Origin: Gracilariopsis chorda
Lineage: Eukaryota; Rhodophyta; Florideophyceae; Gracilariales; Gracilariaceae
Assembly (NCBI GenBank): GCA_003194525.1
Contig: NBIV01000021.1
Span: forward strand, 124,001-188,000
Direction: 5' to 3'
Length of the DNA stretch: 64,000 nt
A program made the position numbers and the translations under genes. A model generated the notes under the pieces. The model searched no databases, was not told the DNA's origin, and saw nothing but the letters and a program-made list of their open reading frames with translations. This document shows positions 56,326 to 64,000 of this stretch, piece after piece (the stretch's first letter is position 1; each line of letters opens with the position of its first letter).

Positions 56326-56778
56326 GTGGGGAGACCATCACTACAATCTTTTTACAACAACTCGTTTCCCAGCGAAAATCGAAACCCAGCTTTTGAAGCA
56401 GCAGAGTATTGTAGACTGCTTCATGTCTTTGCGAACCCACATATGACTGCAGCAAGAACCAAATTGATGGAGTGCTTAACCAGAGAGGAGCTTGATCGGC
56501 AGAATGAACATCAATGGAGTGAACAAATCGCCGCGTTATATAATGACATTTCCTTCAAACCCGCTTCAAACACAAATCTTTTCGGAGGTATCATATCCGA
56601 TGATAAATGTATGCTCGATCTTGCTGAGCGTCCTGCACCACTGCCGACACGACAACCACCAACGTTTTGCGTTACACCACCGTTCAACCTGACCCCTCCA
56701 GAATTGTCTCTGGCACCTCCCAAGCTTGCTTTGGCACTACCAGAATGTGGTGGAGCTTCAACAGAGCTCGTACGTTGA
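56326..56778 (+). CDS. Unrecognised 150-codon ORF with a helical core and Pro-rich tail
   Basis: No known domain. Residues 20-80 form an amphipathic helical block (EAAEYCRLLHVFANPHMTAA, then LTREELDRQNEHQWSEQIAA), followed by a low-complexity tail rich in Pro, Thr and Leu in a short repeating pattern (TPPELSLAPPKLALALP). The frame is open on the left beyond the first Met. The block reads like part of a larger conserved protein, perhaps one carried by a transposable element. It has no partner genes nearby. Confidence 0.4.
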   Translation: MGRPSLQSFYNNSFPSENRNPAFEAAEYCRLLHVFANPHMTAARTKLMECLTREELDRQNEHQWSEQIAALYNDISFKPASNTNLFGGIISDDKCMLDLAERPAPLPTRQPPTFCVTPPFNLTPPELSLAPPKLALALPECGGASTELVR

Positions 56779-58503
56779 ACTCCTCTTGTCATTTTAATAT
56801 ACATAAAGATCACATTTCTGTTCTATTAAACGGCTAAATCATTTTCCACAGTTCCAGAATAATTTCCAGTATATCACAAAGTGGAAAGTGAAACACTGTT
56901 TGCAGCTTTTTGCTTTGCACCCACTCGGCCTAGTTGCATGAGCATATAATAAAATTGCTGCAATACTTATATTTACACGATGCAGTCGTATGCAGCTCAG
57001 GGACTCTTGACACACTCCTGTTGGATTATGACGGGCGGAGTGTGCCCAGCCGGTTTTCAAGCCGTTTGATGTTTAAACCGCGTCCGGTTGTTAGGAGTGG
57101 TCTGCCTTTCCTCACACACCGAGGTGTGTTTTCCGGCCCCATGAGGTACGACACGGTGGCCGCCCGGAACCCTGCACAGCAAGCTGGTATTAGGTCTGGG
57201 AAACCCTCAGACATCCTGGATCGCCGTCAAACAACCAGTATACCACAGAGGAGCACCTGACCTTTCCCAGATACGTGGTACTGGGTGGGTTACTCTTGTG
57301 GCGACCTATACCGGAGCTGGACCTTGCCTAGGTCCCAGGCCAGCAAATATTGTCCAAAGTAGCAAAAGGTTACAACACTGCGCTATTGGCCAAGCCTAAA
57401 ATGGGAGGTGAAGATAATGGTTTGGGTCAGCAAGCGAGATGCATTTGGCATTGCGCCTGTGCAGTATATACGTCTGGTGCAGGCATTTATGCAATGAAAT
57501 TGCAGCATACATGGCACTGACGCAGTGCAACATGCCACGTGTCGCAATGAAGAGCCGGGTTTTGTTGCTGAGTGGCTGGCACTACAATATGGTTTTTGGG
57601 AGTGTCATGTTGCACGATTTCACAACACCAGACGACAACAGCCCTTTTTGTACCCTTCTTTGCCGGAGAGTAGCTTGACTATATGTTCGTAGGTCGAGTG
57701 TACCAGCACTGGCGTGCAATGCCAATAGATAGTAGACCCAAAACTGTTATTAGTAACGTGAGTACTGCGGCGGCAGGTGCAAGAAATTCACGGACTCGAC
57801 TAAGGGGAGGCGGAAATAGATGATGATAAAAGCTTACACAGGACAGTGGCCGACTAGCAGCGGTAGAGAAGTACAATGGTGATAACAGCTGCGCGACCGG
57901 AATCTTAGGTCTAGCAAAATAGGGATACAAACCTCTTCACTGAACACGCACGACCACAACCTTAGATCTAGTGCGTGGCTTGAAGGAAACTAGTACGCCG
58001 GCTGATCTCGTAACAGACCGAGGCAGCCGAGTCACTCACGGTGTGTAGGAGACACAGCTGCTGGTTATGTGGGGAAAGTGGGGTAGGGTAGTGTTGGAGG
58101 CAAGGGGGAGCAGATAGATCTAAGAGACGGTTGGGGTTCGCCAAAGGCAGCAGAAGTGGTCTGGCCCGGACTTGCCTTAGAGGCCACTGACCTCGAGCTT
58201 TCATAGACAATTAGGCTAGGCGCATAATCTCTAGTTATGCATACTACGTCTAGGTAATATCTAATAACAACCTGTCGGGGGGCACTTTCCTGCCATGAAA
58301 ACCATCTTGGCAAAGGCACTGTTCGTCTTAGGGTATCTTTTGTCTTTGCCTTTATAATACCCTTCGATGTCACCGTTCAGCTTCAATACTCTCGTTCTAA
58401 CAACGACATGATGGCACAGCCATTTGCAACCTCTATCATTCGCGAGATGACAGATGATTCTAGTTCGTTACATCATTCGTTTCCATAGCACCCGTTTATT
58501 GAT
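56779..58503. other. No recognised gene; folded GC-rich stretch near 57.0-57.4 kb
   Basis: Short ORFs only. The stretch 57020-57330 is GC-rich and hairpin-prone, in a style like the solo-LTR-like inserts, but shares neither their ends nor their motifs. Confidence 0.35.
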
Positions 58504-58836
58504 ATGGAGGCTGAGGAGTCCGATGAAACGTATTCCGTCATGATAGGAACTACTTCACAAGATGCACGCAAAGGAATCCCTTCCAGCATCAGGGAGTATG
58601 GTTGGTGCAACGATTTACTAGTGGAGTTGGAAGAAGTACTGCGTTCCATAATTGAAAATGAGACCACGATGGAAAATCAGTATACCAAGGTCAACGATAT
58701 TATTGCCCAGTGCCCCACTTTACATGTGCGCGGACTATTTAATGGCCTGGTGTTTGCGGCAAACTGTTGCAGTCTGAACAACGTTGCCCCGCTGCATCTG
58801 CTTCTCCCTTTAGTCGCTATCCTTCTAGACAAATAG
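58504..58836 (+). CDS. Unrecognised 110-codon acidic ORF
   Basis: The ORF starts MEAEESDETYSVMIG, is acidic and helical in the middle (LLVELEEVLRSIIENET) and ends with a hydrophobic stretch (LHLLLPLVAILLDK). An ATG start and an undisturbed frame are the only support. It could be a C-terminal membrane-anchored small protein or a chance ORF. Confidence 0.3.
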   Translation: MEAEESDETYSVMIGTTSQDARKGIPSSIREYGWCNDLLVELEEVLRSIIENETTMENQYTKVNDIIAQCPTLHVRGLFNGLVFAANCCSLNNVAPLHLLLPLVAILLDK

Positions 58837-58899
58837 ATTTACTTCATTGCGTCTTGTGAACATAGTATTCCCTGTGATGGTGCAGTGCTGATTGAGGTA

Positions 58900-59760
58900 C
58901 GGTCTAGGGGCGGTTTGGAAGAGGAAAATGGGACGGAGGGGGAGTTGAGGTGGGTTTTAAGGGAGCGCAGGAACGCGTCTGTGTCTACAAGCGGTGGGAG
59001 CTTTAGCAGACGGGAGGGCAGTGATCGCAGAGAAGGCACATAGCAGCGGCAATGTATTTTGCGATTGTCGGTCAGCAAAAGTGGACAAGAAGACACCGGT
59101 TTCCTGGGGCTCGCCATGATGGTTATTGCTGTCCCAAGAGTGACAAGGTTCGGCTGGTGGTGGGTGTCGTCGAAAAGCATGGACAGGGAGGTGTGAGAGC
59201 CCAAGTTCAATGTTACTTCCCTGAAGAGTGTCAACTTGATTGATAAAGTCGGCAAGTCCTTGGGCGCGGTGTTGCGCGTGATAGTGGGCCGAGTGGTGAT
59301 GTGCGTGGTGGTGTATTGTGTTGTGCGGCGCGCTGGAGGCGCCATCTTGCCCGGCGGCGCGGGCGGCAGTAGTGCAACGCTCCGGAAGCACCGGGCTGTG
59401 CGGTGCGCTGGAGGCGCCAGATTGTGCGACCCGTTTGAGGCGCCATCTTGTGCGGTGGTTTGCACGGCGGTAGTGCCACACGGCGGAAGCGCCGGGCCGT
59501 GCGGCGCGAAGGAGGTACCGGGTTGTGCGCCGCGCAGGAGGCCCCGGGATCGGCAACGGTGCTGGCGGCGGTACTGCGACGCGCCGGACGCGCCAGGCTG
59601 CGCGGTGGCAAGTGGTGGTAAGTGGCATCTTGGGCGGAAGCGGTGAGAGGGGGTTGGTCCTTAATATGAGATCGAATCCCATATTGGCTCCACCCCCTCT
59701 CCGCCTTTTCCACCTAGGGCCCGGATGGGGGTGGAATGCCTGAAAATTGTATTGGGAGCC
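58900..59760. repeat. GC-rich degenerate tandem repeat block
   Basis: Between about 59270 and 59640 a loose unit containing GGAGGCGCC(A)...TTGTGCGG recurs about every 60-70 bp. Composition is far above the window average in G and C. ORFs open on both strands here (for example 58957-59784 minus and 59236-59646 plus) because GC-rich repeats lack stop codons, not because of a gene. Confidence 0.55.
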
Positions 59761-59848
59761 ATTCAGCAGCCATCGCACAGTCAACCTGAAGCAGCACCAG
59801 CTAGTTAACTAAAAGCTTTGCTGCTGCTGCTGAATGTTCTAAGGGTAG

Positions 59849-60050
59849 GGAGGCGTTGCGCCAAATGGGAGTTTGGCATGCGCGTACGGGGGCATGCAAT
59901 GCAGTTTATTGGCACAACACCTCCACTCAGTCAACAAAGCCACCCCCTTATACGCATGTAAATGCTTAAGAGTGGGGCTCCTGATACAAGTAGAATTGGC
60001 CTTCGGCCCCTGGCGGCGCTGCCCGCCGCTGAATAGGAGTGATTTTGGGG
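59849..60050 (+). repeat. Direct repeat, left copy (near Helitron end)
   Basis: This segment contains GGAGGCGTTGCGCC, a CCTCCACTCAGTCAA block, GCATGTAAATGCTTAAGAGT and a GGCGGCGCTGCCCGCCGC hairpin. The same order recurs at 60366-60545. Confidence 0.6.
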
Positions 60051-60365
60051 GATCTGCAGACCGTTTCTAATCGCTATCGCTCGCAAACAGCCTGCAAACC
60101 AATGAGGGCCACGCCGCCGAGAGTGAATATGGAATAGAGATGCAGTTGAGCGTCCGCGCGTTGGTGATTGGCTTGCACTGCAGTCGTGTATCTAGAGTAC
60201 AGTAGATTGTAATTGGTTGTAACTGCCAAAACAGCTGCAGTGCCAGCCACTGTGCAGCGATGTGGCTGTCACTGCTGCAATGCCAGCAACTTATCAGCTG
60301 TGGCAGGTAACATGCAGCGGCACACAATGAGCTCTGAGCTTTGCTGTTGAATTTTTTAATTGGTG

Positions 60366-60545
60366 TGGAGGCGTGAAAACTGCATACACTCAAGGGGGCG
60401 TGCAAGGGGATTTTTCGGTGCAACGCCTCCCGTCAATCAAAACCATCCCCCTCATACATGTTTAAATCATTATAGTACGGGGGTTACTGAGACAAGAGGA
60501 AGCGACCTTTGGCCGCGGGCGGCGCTTCGCTACGCGGTGGAGAAG
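60366..60545 (+). repeat. Direct repeat, right copy (near Helitron end)
   Basis: This copy of 59849-60050 has GCAACGCCTCCCGTCAATCA, an ACATGTTTAAATCATTATAG block and GGCGGCGCTTCGCTACGC. It lies just beyond the 3' end of the helicase and may be a Helitron terminal region. Confidence 0.6.
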
Positions 60546-60640
60546 TTATAAACCGCGGTGAGAAGAAAAAATGGGTGGAGAAAGCAAATGCACAAAAGCA
60601 AGTAGTTTAATTCAATGCATGAAGAACGCAAGAAATATGA

Positions 60641-62110
60641 TTACGGTTGTAGAGGGATGCAGAACTGAATGGTTTCAGGCAGCACTGGGTTGGCGATTGC
60701 CAAAAGCATGGGATGAATTGTGTTTGCATTTGCGGATGTAACGTGCGGGCCATGCAGGAGCAGCATACGGTCGTTCCTTCGAACGCGCGACAATGCGACA
60801 TAAAAACTGACCAGCGCAGAAGAAGTTGGATCGCAAATCCACAACCAGCCCATCCAAGGGTTTTCACTGTCTTTTGTGAATGGTAGCTGCACACGCGAGA
60901 AGAATGGGGAACTGCCTTCGAATCATGCGAATATCTGCGAAAGAAAATTCGAAGTCGATACGATGTAGGTGCTGTCGTTCCACCATCTGTCCGTTTTCGT
61001 CGAATCGAGCCACCTGCATCGTAAACAGATCGACATGCACGACTATGAACAGCGTCCCGTTGACCACAGTGGGATGCCGCCCGTTCCGAATTACCATAAC
61101 TGGCACACCGATCTTCCAGTCCAAGTAGTGAGGCGGTACTCCAGTAGACGCATACTGATATGCAAACTCGGGAACGATAGTACTGACGATGTCAGACTCT
61201 GGGTTCTGTCCAAGATTAGGTTGCATGGTTGTCTCTGACGGAAGAGTGAAGTGCTCACCCGGAAACAGATCTAGCGCTGCCGCATTATGTTCGTCGACCA
61301 ACTGGTTTCTGGACGCAATGAGCATTTTGCTGAGATCTACATCCTCCTTCCGTCGTGTTTTGATCCACTTCCACAGGAATTGGTAGGCAGTTTGCGTGAC
61401 CGGTAGACCTGAGTGGTAGTGGAGCGTTGTTGGATAATTTGTTCCGTGCAATGGAACGTAAAATCGACGCAAATGCCGGATAATCGGCTTGGCGTACTTG
61501 TTCGCTGAGGTGCAGCACTTGAATTGAGCACAAGGTCCACAGATCACTCTTCCCAGGCAAGTCAGTGAGAATGTTTGTATACACTCGTCTCACATTTCCA
61601 CTTGGTTCGGCCTCCATGTACACCTGCAGTACCATTGGAAGCAGCTTGGAGTAGTCGCCAGGTAGAACGATGGTCAAGCCCCCAAACGGAGGCGGGTGTT
61701 CTATTCCACTGCAGCGAAGATCATTGAGCAACGCATCCATGAGTTCAAAGAGCCTTCGTGAGAGCATGGACGCCTCATCTAAGACGAGCAGTTGTATTTC
61801 GCGTAGCAGTTCTGCACGTTGAGATCGGGCACCGTACTTTGACAAAGTGGCTGTAGTGCTGCTTGTACTGTCCTTGTGAGCTACACCCAGTTAGAGCAGG
61901 TTATGTAAAGTGCGGCCATTTTTGTACAACGATGCTGCAATGCCTGTTGTAGCAGTCATTTTGGCGAGCATTCCTTCTGACTCAGCGATATCACAAAGGA
62001 GGTTGAGCACGTATTTCTTTCCAGTTCCTGCCCTTCTTTGCACAAAGAACACGTTGCCAGGAGGGCTTGATCACTCCTCCAGCGTTTGCAGTACTTACAA
62101 TGCGGCAGTG
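60641..62110 (-). pseudogene. Helitron Pif1-type helicase
   Basis: In order along the minus strand: a Walker A-like FFVQRRAGTGKKYVLN near 62030 (Lys where Ser/Thr is usual), TATTGIAAS and GRTLHNLL, LLVLDEASMLSRRLFELMD (Walker B, about 61780), IVLPGDYSKLLPMV (motif III), LHLSEQVRQAD, and near 60.8 kb SFYVALSRVRRNDRMLLLHG (motif VI). The helicase unwinds DNA during rolling-circle transposition. At least one stop lies near 61890 and the frame changes at about 61.5 and 60.88 kb. Confidence 0.88.
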
Positions 62111-62196
62111 ACGATGTCAATGACTTTTCCTTTGCGATGTTTTAAAATGGCGTAACTTGACTGCAAAGTTGACGAATCTCGCACCACCCGCGCGTC

Positions 62197-62948
62197 TTAA
62201 CTTGTTGTAGCTCGATTTCCCTCATTCAATGCTGCATCATCCTGCTGTACGTTTTTGGAGAAGAAGCGGTGATCATGAAGCAGTTGTCCTCCGTGCCAGT
62301 CTGAGATCTCCACCACACGTCGATACAATTCTTGCTTTCGTTGCTGCTCATCTACTGTATGTATTTCGCTACAAAGTGCCTTCCAGTTTTTGACGGCCAT
62401 TATCCCTGGGTTTGCACCTTGTTGGTATAGTATGACAAACAGACGTTGTAGCTCGGAGGGCGTGCTGTAGATCTGCACTGGTTCTTGAATTGCAATATCA
62501 AACTCGGATCCGTCCCCGAGCAGTCCGCTTACAATCGCAGTTTCATCATACGTTCCATACTGCTGCTCGTTGCAAGTCCTTGCGTCTTCATAAGAGCTCG
62601 AGCCGTGATTCATGAGCAGCAAGCGCACAGCAAAGACCTCAATGTTGGACGGTGAAACACTTCTGGTCCTTGCGACTCACTGCTCGTCTTACATGCGCTC
62701 TACCACGTACATGGGCGGGTTGCAGTCGTCTGTTGGCACCTGAGTGCTGTCTGCGTCGTATTGGTTAAGAACGCGGGCTGGAAGCGTGCAATACAATCGA
62801 ACTTTTTCAAAGTACGAAAGGTAGTCGAAGTTGGCATATGCTTCAGGCCTTGCAAAGCATTTCTCCAACGTAGACGGTGGCGATGCGGAATGGATTTGAT
62901 TTGGATCTCTGAGCAGAAACGTTCGCTCTCCTTCCAGGTGAATGGCAA
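62197..62948 (-). pseudogene. Linker between Helitron Rep and helicase
   Basis: Two minus ORFs (62197-62628 and 62700-62948) fill the space between Rep and helicase. The latter includes PFTWKESERFCSEIQ and DSTQVPTDDCNPPMYVVER-like sequence, as seen in Helitron linkers. No catalytic motif is expected here. Confidence 0.6.
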
Positions 62949-62997
62949 GTCCGTCTAGTTGTGGTACGATGTGAACATGTCGAAACTCGAAACTTCT

Positions 62998-63912
62998 CTA
63001 AGCTGGATTGACGGCGCCCACCACACGCGCTCGCATGTGTGCACGAATGTCGTCCTGCGCCTGCGGCTTATGTTGCGGCGCGTTGTGTGTGCCTGTCTCA
63101 TTAGCACCACCTACATTGAGTACCACCCCCTGAGCTTTGGGCTGCTTAAACGCGTACTTCATCAGATAAGCCACTGCGCCCCCTCTTTGCGTGCGCTCTA
63201 CGTTGATATGGGAGCGGTACTTCTTGGTCAGAGTTGGGTTGTACGGCACAATCTTGAGTTTATCTTGCTTTCTTCGGCGGTAGACCACGCTATTCGTGCC
63301 TTCTTCAATGTACGTCTCCGGCACAATCATGTTGCGGTCGTATCCAAACTTGAAACACCCAGCGCGATTCCGGCAATAAGGGGAGTGGTGGTGCCTGTGC
63401 ATGGAACAAATGAGGGCACGCAACGCGTCGTTTTCGCCTGGAAGAGGAATTTCTGCACGAATCAGCTCTTCGATCGCATCAACTTCTTCAATCACCGCTC
63501 CTTCGAGCCACACGAGCATGTGGTGATGAGGCACATTGCGCCCTTGAAACTCGAGCTTTGATGCGAGCCCCAGGCACTTCAATCCAAAGATTTGCTCCGA
63601 GTTCTTCCCCAAGTCCTTCATGAAGTCGTTTGCGTACTGGTTTTACACCCTTGCAATCAGATCCGGTCGGTCGAACGGTTGAAAGCGGTTATTCTGTGCT
63701 GTAAATGCGCTCAGATTGCTGGTATCCACACCAAGGCGCTGGATGTCCTCTTCCCAGATGTTCATGGTGATTGTAATGAATAGAGAAGGAAGTCCTCTCC
63801 GCGCTACGATCTTTTGTACATCCATGCGCTTTTTATTACAGTACGCTGCTGAGTTGACAGAGTCATCGGGCAGAAATATGCGTCCCAATTGTGGGAACTG
63901 TGATGGTGACAC
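62998..63912 (-). pseudogene. Helitron Rep (HUH endonuclease) domain
   Basis: RGLPSLFITITMNIWEED (about 63760) is Rep motif 1. GRNVPHHHMLVWLE (about 63510) is the HUH metal-binding motif. GGAVAYLMKYAFKQ (about 63150) is the Tyr motif with the catalytic Tyr region. Rep nicks and rejoins one strand to start rolling-circle transposition. One frame change separates 63643-63912 from 62998-63621. The N-terminal part lies beyond the window. Confidence 0.88.
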
Positions 63913-64000
63913 ATGACCTGATTGCTGTTGTACTTGCTGGATCTGTTGCTCTTGTACAATACGTGCCTGTTATTCTCTCTCCAGGAAATGTAGTAGGATG

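Larger units (their letters stand above)
60600..64000 (-). mobile_element. Helitron (Rep/Pif1 helicase), partial and broken
   Basis: The minus strand carries a HUH Rep domain followed by a Pif1-family helicase, the mark of rolling-circle Helitrons. The element continues past the right window edge. Several stops and frame changes lie between the recognisable blocks, so it is inactive. The 3' terminus (hairpin plus CTRR) should lie left of 60.6 kb. The repeat pair at 59.85 and 60.37 kb is a candidate, but no CTRR end was identified. Confidence 0.88.

Noticed and set aside
57020-57330. A fifth member of the solo-LTR-like family
   Set aside because: It is GC-rich and folded in a similar style but lacks the TGTRGTGCAA end, the TGTAAGACC motif and flanking duplications.
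59236-59646. 136-codon plus-strand ORF and 275-codon minus-strand ORF as genes
   Set aside because: Long ORFs on both strands of GC-rich tandem repeats are expected without coding function. Composition is extreme and no domain is present.
59605-59700. tRNA-like sequence with a T-arm-like ATCGAATCCC loop
   Set aside because: The A-box spacing and acceptor stem do not fit; likely chance within the GC-rich block.
1-64000. CRISPR arrays, operons, prokaryotic promoters and ribosome binding sites
   Set aside because: No regular short repeats with spacers were seen, and every recognisable gene is eukaryotic or a eukaryotic mobile element.

Overview
This window is nuclear eukaryotic DNA dominated by transposable elements. 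Evidence: Ty3/gypsy and Ty1/copia elements, a LINE, pogo and PIF/Harbinger transposases, a Rep/helicase Helitron, tRNA-derived SINE heads, and a broken BTAF1/Mot1 (SNF2-type TBP regulator) gene. Coding stretches are long and intron-poor. I cannot name the species. A TE-rich alga (possibly a red alga) or a stramenopile such as an oomycete would fit, but that is inference. No prokaryotic or organellar features were seen.

Layout. 0-6.3 kb: a SINE head, a 652-bp TA-flanked MITE, and a broken pogo-like transposase split by a solo-LTR-like insert. 6.3-13.1 kb: gypsy element 1 with 230-bp LTRs, carrying a second solo-LTR-like insert. 13.6-15.6 kb: an unrecognised helical host-like gene. 16.1-17.0 kb: an 868-bp retroposon with an (AAG)n tail and an 11-bp target duplication. 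18.9-19.7 kb: an intact secreted Cys-rich protein gene. 21.2-27.9 kb: pogo element 1 with terminal inverted repeats, into which an almost complete LINE has jumped (11-bp duplication). 28.0-32.7 kb: copia element A (107-bp LTRs, GTGGG duplication) with a third solo-LTR-like insert. 33.4-34.3 kb: a PIF/Harbinger transposase. 34.8-39.0 kb: the BTAF1/Mot1 pseudogene. 42.4-43.2 kb: a decayed paralogue of the secreted Cys-rich protein. 43.4-49.2 kb: gypsy element 2, a chromovirus with a chromodomain, 202-bp LTRs and a fourth solo-LTR-like insert. 49.4-50.1 kb: the second MITE copy. 50.9-55.6 kb: copia element B, very old. 56.3-58.8 kb: two short unrecognised ORFs. 58.9-60.6 kb: a GC-rich repeat block and a pair of direct repeats. 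60.6 kb to the right edge: a Helitron on the minus strand.

How it fits together. The window records layered insertions. Old DNA transposons and LTR elements were hit by one family of 0.8-0.9-kb TG...CA inserts with 5-bp duplications, and pogo 1 was hit by the LINE. The most unusual item is that LINE: its RNase H domain is split by about 90 residues that look like a Tudor/Agenet-type fold. The second is the solo-LTR-like family, whose 5' ends form hairpins that vary in sequence but keep their pairing. The third is the pair of secreted Cys-rich genes, the only clearly intact host-like family here.
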